36,825 nucleotides of DNA from Candidatus Kaiserbacteria bacterium RIFOXYB1_FULL_46_14 (GCA_001783525.1 MFMS01000002.1:208135-244959); one strand, 5' to 3'; numbered from the stretch's first letter, positions 17,767-28,255 are shown. Notes: generated by a model from the sequence alone, not told the origin. Translations and numbers: made by a program.

Positions 17767-18468
17767 ATGAGCGTTCGTTTGAACAAATATCTAGCCGATA
17801 AAAAGCTTGCTTCTAGGCGCGAGGCAGACCGACTGATCTCCGAAGGTAAGGTGCTGGTTAATGGCAAAAAGGCCGTCCTTGGACAACAAATTACCGAGGA
17901 TGACATCGTCCGCCTCGCGCCAGATGCTACTAAGCCCCGCACCTATCTCGCCTACTACAAAGGTGTTGGTATTATTACTCACTCTCCAAGCAGTGGCGAA
18001 ACCGACATTGTGACGCGTCTAAAGAAGGATTATGGCCTTACAGGGCTCTTTCCGGTCGGTCGGTTGGACAAGGCCTCTGAAGGCCTTCTGATCATCACTG
18101 ACGACGGTCTGATCACTGGCCCACTCCTCGATACAGGCAACGACAACGAAAAGGAGTACGAGGTAACAGTAGATAAGCCGGTGACCATCGGTCTTTTGAA
18201 GCAACTAGCGCGCGGTGTAAATATCGAAGGCTACAAGACCAAACCAGCCCTCGCTGTGCCAAAGGGCAGAAATGTCTTTCGACTCGTCCTCACTGAGGGT
18301 AAGAAGCACCAAATCAGACGTATGTGTGCCGCTCTCGGCTGGCAGGTAGAAAACTTGAAGCGTGTGCGTATTGTAAACATCGAACTTGGCAAATTGAAAC
18401 CAAATCAATATCGCAAAATCGCCGGAAAAGAGCTTAAAGACTTTTTGAAAGCTCTGGGGATGGTTTAA
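17767..18468 (+). CDS. Pseudouridine synthase (RsuA/RluB family)
   Basis: S4-like N-terminus VRLNKYLADKKLASRREADRLISEGKVLVNG; GLFPVGRLDKASEGLLIITDDG; LTEGKKHQIRRMCAALGW. Confidence 0.92.
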   Translation: MSVRLNKYLADKKLASRREADRLISEGKVLVNGKKAVLGQQITEDDIVRLAPDATKPRTYLAYYKGVGIITHSPSSGETDIVTRLKKDYGLTGLFPVGRLDKASEGLLIITDDGLITGPLLDTGNDNEKEYEVTVDKPVTIGLLKQLARGVNIEGYKTKPALAVPKGRNVFRLVLTEGKKHQIRRMCAALGWQVENLKRVRIVNIELGKLKPNQYRKIAGKELKDFLKALGMV

Positions 18469-18470
18469 AC

Positions 18471-18515
18471 AATAATAAAACAGCCGCCGGCTTCGCCGGC
18501 GGCTGTTTTATTATT
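18471..18515. terminator. Bidirectional intrinsic terminator
   Basis: Perfect 21-bp stem AATAATAAAACAGCCGCCGGC-TTC-GCCGGCGGCTGTTTTATTATT between convergent genes. Confidence 0.9.
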
Positions 18516-20298
18516 ATTTACCCTTCTTACGCTCACTCTCTTTCAAAAGAGCCTTTCGCAAACGCACGCTTTGCGGAGTCACCTCCAAAAATTCATCGTC
18601 TGCCATTGTTTCCAAGCCGATTTCAATACTAAGGATTCGCGGTGGAGTAAGGTTGATTGCCTCATCCGCTCCAGAAGAGCGCATGTTGGTAAGTTGCTTA
18701 CCCTTGGTCGGGTTAACCATCATCTCCTCACCCTTAGAAGTGTTACCAATAACCATACCCTCATATACCTCTGTGGCAGGGCTAATGTAAAGCTGACCAC
18801 GATCCTGCAAGTTCCACAAAGAAAATCCAAGTGCTTTACCTGCCGCCATCGAGATCATACTACCAGCCTGACGCTTCTTAATCTCGCCAGCGTATGGTCG
18901 GAAGCCAACGAACTGAGAAGCCAAAATGCCTTCTCCTCTAGTATCAATAATAAACTGGCCCTTATACCCAAGAAGGCCACGAGTTGGGCCAACAAAAATC
19001 AAACGAACCTGATTTTCGTGAGTAATCATATTCTGCATCACGAAACCGCGGTTGGACAACTTCTCAATTACTGAGCCTTGGAATTCAGACGGAATATCAG
19101 CTACCACTTCCTCAAACGGCTCAGTCTTATGGCCATTTTCTTCTTTGATGATTACTTGTGGTTGTGACACGGCCATTTCGTAACCTTCACGTCGCATGTT
19201 CTCAAGCAAGATCGAAATGTGCATTTCACCACGTCCATACACCTCAAAGAAATCTCCCTTTGAAAAGTCCACCTTTAGACCGACGTTAATTTCCAATTCT
19301 TTTTCAAGACGCTCTCTAATCTGGCGACCAGTAACAAACTTACCTTCTCTACCAGCGAAAGGAGAAGCGTTTGGCATAAAGCGGAGGCCGATAGTTGGTT
19401 CATCAACGTGGATGGCAGTGAGAGGTTCAGTCGCCTCATTGTCAACGAGTGTTTCGCCGATATCGATCTTAGAAAAACCAGCGATCAGTGCAATATCACC
19501 AGCATAAACAGTCTCAGCCTCTACCTGGCTAGTGCCTTTGAAGGTAGAAATTTTTACCACTTTGCTACTCCATTTCTCCTTTCCGTCCGCTGTCACAAAT
19601 AGGTTCTGACCTTTGCTTAACTTTCCGCTATATACACGCGCTACGGCTAAGCGACCGAGGAAGTTGTCATAACCAAGATTGAAAACCTGCGCTGTTAGAG
19701 GTTCACCCTCCGTATAACCCTTAGCGGCTGGCACTTGCTCCAAGATCACATCAAGAAGCGGGGAAAGATCCTTTGAATCATCCTCTAGTGCACGCTTGGC
19801 AATACCTTCACGGCCGATCGCAAAAACAGTAGTGAAATTGGATTGTTCATCGTTGGCACCAAGCTCTAGGAAAAGTTCCAACACCTGCTCTTCAGCATGG
19901 TGTGGATTAGCGGCCGGCTTGTCGATCTTGTTGATGACCACAATCGGCTTAAGGCCGAGTTCAAGTGACTTCTTCAGTACGAAGCGTGTCTGAGGCATCG
20001 GACCCTCCTGTGCGTCAACTACGAGCAGAACGGAGTCGATAGAACGCAAAACACGCTCCACTTCACTACCGAAGTCGGCGTGGCCTGGAGTGTCAACGAT
20101 GTTGATCTTGGTGCCCTTATATTCGATCGAGGTGTTTTTGGCATAAATAGTAATGCCACGCTCCTTTTCGAGAGCGTTTGAGTCCATAGACTGACCCTCG
20201 AGTTTGGAACCAGTCTGCTCCATCAGGGCATCAGTAAGGGTTGTCTTACCATGGTCCACGTGAGCGATAATTGCGATATTTCGTATTTCCATAATCAA
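18514..20298 (-). CDS. typA: Translational GTPase TypA/BipA
   Basis: [62 protein letters not shown]; full length. Confidence 0.95.
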   Translation of the reverse strand: MIMEIRNIAIIAHVDHGKTTLTDALMEQTGSKLEGQSMDSNALEKERGITIYAKNTSIEYKGTKINIVDTPGHADFGSEVERVLRSIDSVLLVVDAQEGPMPQTRFVLKKSLELGLKPIVVINKIDKPAANPHHAEEQVLELFLELGANDEQSNFTTVFAIGREGIAKRALEDDSKDLSPLLDVILEQVPAAKGYTEGEPLTAQVFNLGYDNFLGRLAVARVYSGKLSKGQNLFVTADGKEKWSSKVVKISTFKGTSQVEAETVYAGDIALIAGFSKIDIGETLVDNEATEPLTAIHVDEPTIGLRFMPNASPFAGREGKFVTGRQIRERLEKELEINVGLKVDFSKGDFFEVYGRGEMHISILLENMRREGYEMAVSQPQVIIKEENGHKTEPFEEVVADIPSEFQGSVIEKLSNRGFVMQNMITHENQVRLIFVGPTRGLLGYKGQFIIDTRGEGILASQFVGFRPYAGEIKKRQAGSMISMAAGKALGFSLWNLQDRGQLYISPATEVYEGMVIGNTSKGEEMMVNPTKGKQLTNMRSSGADEAINLTPPRILSIEIGLETMADDEFLEVTPQSVRLRKALLKESERKKGK

Positions 20299-20378
20299 AA
20301 AAGAAAAAGTGCCCTTGGGGGCGGCTATAAGTGCACGAAATCCTACATCAAAATCGACAGATTGTCCAATAGAATTGG

Positions 20379-20442
20379 AAAAAGCCGGCGGCTTGCGGGG
20401 TAGATTCGCAGAAGTCTCTACCTCGCAAGTCGCCGGCTTTTT
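20379..20442. terminator. Long bidirectional terminator-like hairpin
   Basis: 26-nt arms AAAAAGCCGGCGGCTTGCGGGGTAGA / TCTACCTCGCAAGTCGCCGGCTTTTT (24/26 paired), 12-nt loop. Confidence 0.8.
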
Positions 20443-20460
20443 GCCGAAGACTATAGACTA

Positions 20461-21123
20461 TTAATCCTGATCGTCGTCTTCCCTATCCATTCCTCGACCA
20501 AAACCAAAGCCACGACCCTCTGCCTTCTCTGGCAATTCAATGCCGTAAGAGGTGAGTAATTCCTTTACTTTGTCATGATTGCGCGCTTCAAAAGCGGCTT
20601 TTATCTCTGTCTTTTGGGCATCGGTTAGTTGCGACAAGAATGGCGGTTCCTTACCGTCACCCATCCTGCCACCATGTTCGCCATCACGAGGGCCCTTGAT
20701 ACCAAGTTCATCAAAAATCTCCTTGGCGGCTTCACGATCACCATTCTTCATCAGATTGTGCGCCTCAACGAAGCTAGCGAATTCCTCTTTAGTATTAATG
20801 ATGTCAGCAAGTGGTGAACCTTCGATTGCTTTCAGAAAAGCATCGTAATCGTTATTCTCCACTGCCGTCTTTACTGCCTCATGTTCGCCATGCATCGTAT
20901 CGCGAAGGCGCTCCATTACGTCTCCATCAATACCGGCTTCTTCGAGTACATCACGGGCGGCATCACTATCGCCTGCTTCACGGAGTTTTTTAGCTTCTTC
21001 AAAAGCGCTGATTTGCTCGTCTTTAAGACCAGCCTTCTGAAGTAGGTCACTATTAAAGGCACTGGCGCCGGTCACAGTCACAGCAAACGCAGCTACTGGT
21101 ATTAACACTGATCTTAAATTCAT
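20461..21123 (-). CDS. Secreted acidic helical-repeat protein, unknown function
   Basis: In-frame ATG at 21123 (MNLRSVLIPVAAFAVTVTGASA, signal peptide); three degenerate repeats ending in GI. Confidence 0.7.
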   Translation of the reverse strand: MNLRSVLIPVAAFAVTVTGASAFNSDLLQKAGLKDEQISAFEEAKKLREAGDSDAARDVLEEAGIDGDVMERLRDTMHGEHEAVKTAVENNDYDAFLKAIEGSPLADIINTKEEFASFVEAHNLMKNGDREAAKEIFDELGIKGPRDGEHGGRMGDGKEPPFLSQLTDAQKTEIKAAFEARNHDKVKELLTSYGIELPEKAEGRGFGFGRGMDREDDDQD

Positions 21124-21221
21124 AGATGAAAAATAATTAGCTCTGCGTTGTTTAATAGCGACTAATCTGCATTTGTCTGATCGCTTCACTTATTGCTACG
21201 CAGAAAAGTAGTTTGTATTTC

Positions 21222-21255
21222 AAACGGCCGGACAGCTACGCTGTCCGGCCGTTTT
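21222..21255. terminator. Intrinsic terminator
   Basis: AAACGGCCGGACAG-CTACG-CTGTCCGGCCGTTTT. Confidence 0.8.
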
Positions 21256-21267
21256 AAACCCTCCTCC

Positions 21268-21837
21268 TTAATCCTTATTCTCTACCCCTATATTTTCATT
21301 GAGCCATTTTTGGAGCCATTTGGATGGAGTCATACTTTCGCTACCATCTCCTTCATCAATACTTTGCCACACCTTCTGAAGTGAAATAGCCAACTCGGTG
21401 TCATGTCCGAGCTCGGTCTCGCAAGTATCAAGCAGATAGGTATAGCCATCGACAGTGAAGCGATATTCATATTCGACATCTTCTGATATTTCACATTCCT
21501 TATCCTCTTTGTATGGAAGAATCTCGTCTTCTGTAAGCATCAACTTTTTAACCAAAGAACCGCTGACTGACCCCTTTTTACTGACCACTGATTCACCCGT
21601 CTCTTCGTCAATAGTCATAAGAGTGTAAGTGCCGTCTGACAATAGTCGAAAAGAAGCATCATTTATATAACCCTGTCGTCTTTCGCCAACAATGCTCCAA
21701 TCAGAAGCGGCGGCCTCTTCACTTCCTAGATCTTCCGGTAAATACACCGGTTTCCATACAGCAACATACATATACATCCCGAGCGCCGCACCGGTAAAAA
21801 AAGTCAGCGTGAAGAGCATCCAATCGTCGCGTTTCAT
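21268..21837 (-). CDS. Membrane-anchored protein, unknown function
   Basis: N-terminal TM (WMLFTLTFFTGAALGMYMYVAVW) plus extracytoplasmic region; terminator immediately downstream. Confidence 0.6.
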   Translation of the reverse strand: MKRDDWMLFTLTFFTGAALGMYMYVAVWKPVYLPEDLGSEEAAASDWSIVGERRQGYINDASFRLLSDGTYTLMTIDEETGESVVSKKGSVSGSLVKKLMLTEDEILPYKEDKECEISEDVEYEYRFTVDGYTYLLDTCETELGHDTELAISLQKVWQSIDEGDGSESMTPSKWLQKWLNENIGVENKD

Positions 21838-21929
21838 TGTCTAAATTATACACGGTGGCGCGGCGAAGCCGCACCACCGTCGGTTGGTAAACCGACACAC
21901 TTTAGGCTATGATAACCCCGCAATATTTT

Positions 21930-22016
21930 GGAGGGTTCGCATAGTGGTCTAGTGCGCCGCCTTGGAAAGGCGGTAAGGGGGAAACTCCTTCGAGGGTTCA
22001 AATCCCTCACCCTCCG
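21930..22016 (+). tRNA. tRNA-Ser (anticodon GGA)
   Basis: Acceptor GGAGGGT/ACCCTCC; anticodon arm CCGCC-TTGGAAA-GGCGG; long variable arm; T-arm GAGGGTTCAAATCCCTC; discriminator G. Confidence 0.95.
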
Positions 22017-22148
22017 CAAAATAATGAACGCAAAACGAACACTTGGAGTTTTGTGTGATTATATTTTGAGAGAGGTGGGAGGGATTTGAAAATCCTTTTG
22101 AGCTGAAATTAATTTAAAGAAAATTTTAGCCAAAAGGTATACTGCTCT

Positions 22149-22177
22149 GTAAGAGAAAAACTCCCTCACCCTCCGCC
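22149..22177 (+). pseudogene. Degenerate partial copy of tRNA-Ser (variable arm plus 3' acceptor, T-arm missing)
   Basis: GTAAGAGAAAAACTCCCTCACCCTCCGCC vs tRNA GTAAGGGGGAAACTCC...TCCCTCACCCTCCGC; identical 15-mer at 22003-22017 and 22162-22176. Confidence 0.6.
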
Positions 22178-22201
22178 AAGATTCATAATCAAAGATGGTA
22201 C

Positions 22202-22232
22202 AAAAAAACAGCGACTCAGGTCGCTGTTTTTT
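22202..22232. terminator. Bidirectional intrinsic terminator
   Basis: AAAAAAACAGCGAC-TCAG-GTCGCTGTTTTTT. Confidence 0.85.
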
Positions 22233-22250
22233 GTTAGATAGTCTGCGGAG

Positions 22251-22619
22251 TTATTGATTGAACCACTCCTTACGCCAATCTCTCATCATCTGTATCTCCC
22301 CTGTCTGAGCAGAGATGATGTCATTACCAAGCTTGGTCAGTTCTGGGCGGTTGGTACCTCGGATAAGTGTTTGTGCCATCTGTACCGCACCCTCGTGATG
22401 AATAATCATTTCATCAAGGAATGCTCGATCAAGGGCGTCGCCTGTTTTCCCCTCAAGACCCATCATCATGCCGCCCATTGCTCCATGCATGCCTGATGAG
22501 GTAAAGGTTGGTGTGGGATTAATTACTGGACGATTCGTGCCAACAAAATAACCGACGACTAAACCAAGGATGAGGGTTAATAGACCAACGACGAGGACAT
22601 TGTTCTTTGCATTTTCCAT
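22251..22619 (-). CDS. DUF305-family protein
   Basis: In-frame ATG at 22619; TM segment; DRAFLDEMIIHHEGAVQMAQTLIRGTNRPELTKLGNDIISAQTGEIQMMRDWRKEW. Confidence 0.85.
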   Translation of the reverse strand: MENAKNNVLVVGLLTLILGLVVGYFVGTNRPVINPTPTFTSSGMHGAMGGMMMGLEGKTGDALDRAFLDEMIIHHEGAVQMAQTLIRGTNRPELTKLGNDIISAQTGEIQMMRDWRKEWFNQ

Positions 22620-22746
22620 ATAATTTAATTGTACCAAATTCTTCATAAGAAGCTTGTTTTCCCTAAGCACCCATATTTCTCTATGAATGGTGAGTTATAC
22701 ACAATCTGCGTCTTGATCGGTCAAACGGACTCTGCATAGGAGTAAA

Positions 22747-23172
22747 ATGTATGTAAGGGCTTTAAAAGCTAAATTTTTATCACGTATGGAAATGACGATG
22801 TTCCTGGCAGGTCTATGGGGTCCAGCGATGTTGGCTATCGGCATAGGGATGTTTATCAATCGTGGCCACTACATAAAGATCTACCGCGATCTCGCACGCG
22901 AACCATTCGCCGTAATGATTTTCGGGATGGCTGCAGTCGTTGTAGGTATGGCGCAGGTCAATGCACACAATATATGGGAGACATTGCCAGAGATGTTGGT
23001 GAGCCTACTTGGTTGGCTCCTTCTTCTTAAAGGTCTTGCCTGTGTGATTATGCCAAACTGGGTCGAGCGCTCGGGTCACTGGATGGATAATAATTTACAA
23101 ATGCTCACAACAAGTAGCGCGGTGCTGGTAATAATCGGCGTCTATCTTACTTGGAGCGTGTACTTTACTTAA
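22747..23172 (+). CDS. Small integral membrane protein, unknown function
   Basis: Hydrophobic ORF with AGGAG a few nt before the ATG; terminator downstream. Confidence 0.65.
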   Translation: MYVRALKAKFLSRMEMTMFLAGLWGPAMLAIGIGMFINRGHYIKIYRDLAREPFAVMIFGMAAVVVGMAQVNAHNIWETLPEMLVSLLGWLLLLKGLACVIMPNWVERSGHWMDNNLQMLTTSSAVLVIIGVYLTWSVYFT

Positions 23173-23180
23173 TCGGTGTT

Positions 23181-23219
23181 ACAAAAAGGCCGCCGCGTCA
23201 GACGCGGCGGCCTTTTTGT
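23181..23219. terminator. Bidirectional intrinsic terminator
   Basis: 19-nt arms ACAAAAAGGCCGCCGCGTC-A-GACGCGGCGGCCTTTTTGT between convergent genes. Confidence 0.9.
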
Positions 23220-23224
23220 TTATC

Positions 23225-23581
23225 TCAATGCTTACAATTTCCTCGTACAGTGATCTCAATCGATTTTGTTTCGAAGTCCGGCAGCTTAAGTAACTCTTTA
23301 AGCATATCGGTTGGCACGGAGAAATGTAGCACTCGGTTGCAGTCATCGCAGATAGCGTGATGATGTGGCTCACTTGCGTATTCATACTGTGCCTCATCAC
23401 CACCGAGGTTTAATTTCTTGATTGTCCCCTCCTTTACAAATAGCTCAAGATTTCGATAAACGGTAGTAATATCCATATCTCGTAACTTGAGATGGATTTC
23501 AGCCGCCGAAAGGGCGCCGTGATGTCGTTGTAAAACATCTAAAACTTTCTCTCTTTTTTTGCTATGACGACGAGTTGCCAT
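23225..23581 (-). CDS. Fur-family transcriptional regulator
   Basis: KKREKVLDVLQRHHGALSAAEIHLKLRDMDITTVYRNLELFVKEGTIKKLNLGGDEAQYEYASEPHHHAICDDCNRVLHF. Confidence 0.9.
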   Translation of the reverse strand: MATRRHSKKREKVLDVLQRHHGALSAAEIHLKLRDMDITTVYRNLELFVKEGTIKKLNLGGDEAQYEYASEPHHHAICDDCNRVLHFSVPTDMLKELLKLPDFETKSIEITVRGNCKH

Positions 23582-23588
23582 GTTGATA

Positions 23589-24494
23589 TCAATGATTCAT
23601 TTCACGCAAAATACGAATGCGTTCGCCGGCCGGTGGATGAGTTTGAAAAAGGTTGGAAATCTTTTGTCCAAAAGTGTTTTTTTCTGGACCAAATGGGTCG
23701 GCGATAAAAAGATGGGCAGTGGCGTTGTTGGCACGAGCCATCGGTCGTCCATAGGCACTGATCTTTTCCAAAGCAGAAGCCAAGCCCTCCGGATAACGTG
23801 TAAGGAGTGCGCCTGTGGCATCGGCCAGATATTCACGCTTTCGTGAAATTGCCATCTGAATGAGTTGAGCGGCGATAGGCGCGAGGATGATACCGACGAT
23901 GCCAAGTACGAGCATAATCGCTCCGGCTTTGCTGTCACGATCACCCTTATCTCCACCCCACATCATCGATCTCATCAACATATCAGCTACAATCGCCACA
24001 AAACCAGCCAACACCACTGCCACTGTGGAGACCAACATATCGCGGTTGCCAACATGTGAAAGCTCGTGCGCCATCACCCCCTCCAACTCTGTACGGTCGA
24101 GGATGGTGAGCAAACCAGTGGTAGTGGCCACTACTGCGTGTTTAGGATCGCGACCGGTAGCGAAGGCATTAGGTGCAGGATCTTCTACCACATACACCTT
24201 AGGCATTGGCAGGCCAGCAGTGATAGAAAGATTTTCTACCACCTTGATGAGATCATAATGTGCTCGTGGATCAGCCTCTTTTGCACCTGTCATCGCTATG
24301 ACAAGTTTGTCACTCCACCAATAACTCGCGACGTTCATAAAAAGTGCAAAGCCAATCGCCACATACATTATGGCCGGATTGCCGTAGTACCAGTTGAGGA
24401 AATAGCCGATTGCTATCACAATCGCAAAAAACATCGCCATCAAGAACCATGTCTTGCGAACGTTTGCTGATTGATGAGTATAAAGAGTTGCCAT
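23589..24494 (-). CDS. htpX: M48 metalloprotease HtpX
   Basis: GVMAHELSHVGNRDMLVSTVA (HExxH); multi-TM; ISRKREYLADATGALLTRYPEGLASALEKI. Confidence 0.95.
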   Translation of the reverse strand: MATLYTHQSANVRKTWFLMAMFFAIVIAIGYFLNWYYGNPAIMYVAIGFALFMNVASYWWSDKLVIAMTGAKEADPRAHYDLIKVVENLSITAGLPMPKVYVVEDPAPNAFATGRDPKHAVVATTTGLLTILDRTELEGVMAHELSHVGNRDMLVSTVAVVLAGFVAIVADMLMRSMMWGGDKGDRDSKAGAIMLVLGIVGIILAPIAAQLIQMAISRKREYLADATGALLTRYPEGLASALEKISAYGRPMARANNATAHLFIADPFGPEKNTFGQKISNLFQTHPPAGERIRILREMNH

Positions 24495-24496
24495 AG

Positions 24497-24835
24497 TTAA
24501 TTTTTACTTTCAGCCCAGACAAGGAAGTGCTTTGAATTATAAACTCCTTTCTTTGTGAGATTTTCTTCAATCGCCACTTTTATATCAGCTTCAGTTAGCT
24601 CCATCATTTTGGTAAGAGCGTCTAGCACTACCATCAGATCAGCATATTCAGAAAGAAAGTCTTCACGTCCTTCTGCAGAAGCTAATTCGCCAGCCTCCTC
24701 AACGATTTTTTTGCGCAGTTCCTCTGCTAATTCTAACGGGTCAGTAACGATTCTCACTTCACACGTGTCGCCGGCACCTTCGATCTTTTCCTTCACTCGG
24801 TCACGGATTAGTTTGTTGTATTCTATGCGAGCCAT
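24497..24835 (-). CDS. MazG-like / phosphoribosyl-ATP pyrophosphohydrolase-like protein
   Basis: YNKLIRDRVKEKIEGAGDTCEVRIV...ELRKKIVEEAGELASAEGREDFLSEYADLMVVLDALTK. Confidence 0.85.
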   Translation of the reverse strand: MARIEYNKLIRDRVKEKIEGAGDTCEVRIVTDPLELAEELRKKIVEEAGELASAEGREDFLSEYADLMVVLDALTKMMELTEADIKVAIEENLTKKGVYNSKHFLVWAESKN

Positions 24836-24841
24836 AGATTT

Positions 24842-24860
24842 ATACTAGTCTGACTAGTAT
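24842..24860. promoter_or_regulatory. Perfect 19-bp palindrome, operator candidate
   Basis: ATACTAGTC-T-GACTAGTAT; fills most of the gap between the lemA stop and the MazG-like start. Confidence 0.5.
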
Positions 24861-25448
24861 TTAGAAACTGACCTTCACTGGTTCACGAGCCGCTTCTTCG
24901 TTTTCACCTAGTTCGAAGTATTCTCGGCTCTTGAAGTTGAACATATTGCCGATGATGTTGCTTGGGAAAGACTGGAGTGCAATGCCAAGATCGCGTACGT
25001 TGCCGTTGTAGAAGCGACGAGCGGCTTGAATCTTGTTTTCAGTATCGGTGAGTTCGCGTTGCAACTCAACGAAATTCTGACTAGCTTTGAGATCAGGATA
25101 ATTTTCGGCAATTGCCAATAATTTTCCGAGAGAATCAGAAAGTGCCCCCTCTGCGGCGGCCATGGCCTTTATTTGCTCTGGAGTAATATTGCTCGGGTCA
25201 ACGTGTACTTGAGTAGCCTTGGCACGAGCCTCGGTAACAGCCTCTAAAGTACCGCGTTCGTGTGACACATACCCTTTTACTGATTCGATCAAGTTCGGGA
25301 TAAGGTCGTAACGACGCTTGAGCTGTACATCAATATCAGCCCACGCTTCGCTAGTATGCTGAACTAGGCGAACGAAACGGTTGTAGGTGAACATCACAAA
25401 AACACCAACGACAGCGACGACAACTAGAGTAATAATTATTGGATCCAT
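24861..25448 (-). CDS. lemA: LemA family protein
   Basis: YNRFVRLVQHTSEAWADIDVQLKRRYDLIPNLIESVKGYVSHERGTLEAVTEARAKA; YPDLKASQNFVELQRELTDTENKIQAARRFYNGNVRDLG. Confidence 0.95.
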   Translation of the reverse strand: MDPIIITLVVVAVVGVFVMFTYNRFVRLVQHTSEAWADIDVQLKRRYDLIPNLIESVKGYVSHERGTLEAVTEARAKATQVHVDPSNITPEQIKAMAAAEGALSDSLGKLLAIAENYPDLKASQNFVELQRELTDTENKIQAARRFYNGNVRDLGIALQSFPSNIIGNMFNFKSREYFELGENEEAAREPVKVSF

Positions 25449-25557
25449 AGAGAATGGTTATGAAATTATTCTAATATCCTTATTTTAGCATATTTGACAC
25501 AAATGCAAGTTATTGTACGATACGGCCGATTCGTTAACGAGCAAAGGAGGCGAAGTC

Positions 25558-25935
25558 GTGTTGAAAGTATTATGCATCGGTGAATCGATTGAGGCTACCC
25601 GAGAAGTGCTGAAATTACGGGATATCGGATGTAGCATTATTATTAGCCCTTCCAGTGAAGTGGTTAGCGAACTGCTTGGGGTTAACGAATTCAAGCAGTT
25701 CAACGATTTCAAGCTGATCATCGTAGTTGATGGCGTCGGCGACCGAGAAGTCGGCATGAGAGACATCCAGCACATCCGCCAATCGAGATGGCAAGATGGA
25801 CCGATAATCTTCCTGTCGCCAGAAGATCGCGAGTCATTCAACTTTAACTTCAACGAAGGGAGGGTTGAATTTATAAAGACTCCGATCAGCGTCAGGGATA
25901 TGGCCGAAGTAATCGCAAGAATTGCCGACGAATGA
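25558..25935 (+). CDS. Receiver-like (CheY-fold-like) single-domain protein, degenerate
   Basis: SD AAAGGAGG at 25543-25550, 7 nt before an in-frame GTG at 25558; LIIVVDGVGD, PIIFLSPED and VEFIKTPIS resemble REC beta3-Asp, beta4-Ser and beta5-Lys-Pro positions. Confidence 0.55.
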   Translation: MLKVLCIGESIEATREVLKLRDIGCSIIISPSSEVVSELLGVNEFKQFNDFKLIIVVDGVGDREVGMRDIQHIRQSRWQDGPIIFLSPEDRESFNFNFNEGRVEFIKTPISVRDMAEVIARIADE

Positions 25936-25939
25936 ACAC

Positions 25940-25974
25940 AAACGGGGCGAAACTCACTTGAGTCCGCCCCGTTT
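25940..25974. terminator. Intrinsic terminator
   Basis: AAACGGGGCG...CGCCCCGTTT with inner ACTC/GAGT pairing. Confidence 0.8.
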
Positions 25975-25993
25975 AAATTTTTATACTCTAACT

Positions 25994-27649
<1,656 letters not shown>

Positions 27650-27658
27650 TCAAATCCA

Positions 27659-27970
27659 CTAACTAATAATAATTGCGAGCATGTCGCTTTCTGCGAGTAT
27701 CCAATATTCACTGTCGCCAATTTTTGTTGGCTCACCCCAAGTTCTAAACACCACACGATCGCCAACCTTTACTTCCAAAGGCAATCGCTTCTCACCATCC
27801 TCATCCCATTTGCCAGCTCCTATCGCAACCACAATTCCTTGTTCCGGCTTTTCTTGCTTGGCAGTATCAGGAATGATGATTCCAGAGGCTGATACTTTCC
27901 CCGCTTCTTCATTGGTCAGTGGACGTACCACGACGCGATCGGCGAGGGGCTTGATGTTTATTTCTGACAT
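27659..27970 (-). CDS. groS: Co-chaperonin GroES
   Basis: In-frame ATG at 27970 (MSEINIKPLADRVVVRPL); GIIIPDTAKQEKPEQGIVVAIG; VKVGDRVVFRTWG. Confidence 0.95.
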   Translation of the reverse strand: MSEINIKPLADRVVVRPLTNEEAGKVSASGIIIPDTAKQEKPEQGIVVAIGAGKWDEDGEKRLPLEVKVGDRVVFRTWGEPTKIGDSEYWILAESDMLAIIIS

Positions 27971-28019
27971 AGATAAAAAAGCTTTATAAATTAATGGGTG
28001 CTCGGGTTTGGGGTTTGGT

Positions 28020-28128
28020 ATGGGCGGCACATTCCTTTAAAAAGCCTTGCACAGCCAGAGTGGCGAGCAGAGCGAATTTTTTCCTCAGAAAAAATTACGC
28101 GTGCTTTTCAAAGGATTGTGCCGCCCAT
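28020..28128. other. Structured inverted-repeat element upstream of groES (ncRNA / leader / palindromic-element candidate)
   Basis: ATGGGCGGCACATTCCTTTAAAAAG (28020-28044) vs CTTTTCAAAGGATTGTGCCGCCCAT (28104-28128): 23/25 complementary; inner hairpins GCCA-GAG-TGGC and GCGaATTTTTT...AAAAAATTaCGC. Confidence 0.7.
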
Positions 28129-28255
28129 TAATACCTCCATACCTTTGCGCCTTGATTATAGTTGAAACCGTCCAAACTCTCAACGCAACCAACTTTTGCG
28201 CTAGCAATTTCACAGTTTGCCGTTTTTAAGTCGCTATGATATTCTTGTCAACGTC

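Noticed and set aside
18571-19993. Several + strand ORFs inside typA
   Set aside because: Antisense to a full-length, well-conserved GTPase; no independent coding evidence.
28020-28128. SRP RNA or 6S RNA identity for the structured element
   Set aside because: No GGAAG...AGCA-type SRP apical motif and too short for a typical 6S; no family assigned.
27971-28140. CIRCE/HrcA operator upstream of groES
   Set aside because: Looked for TTAGCACTC-N9-GAGTGCTAA by eye; not present.
28047-28229. 60-aa + strand ORF over the groES-upstream inverted repeat
   Set aside because: Sequence is explained by hairpin structure; no SD or recognisable protein.
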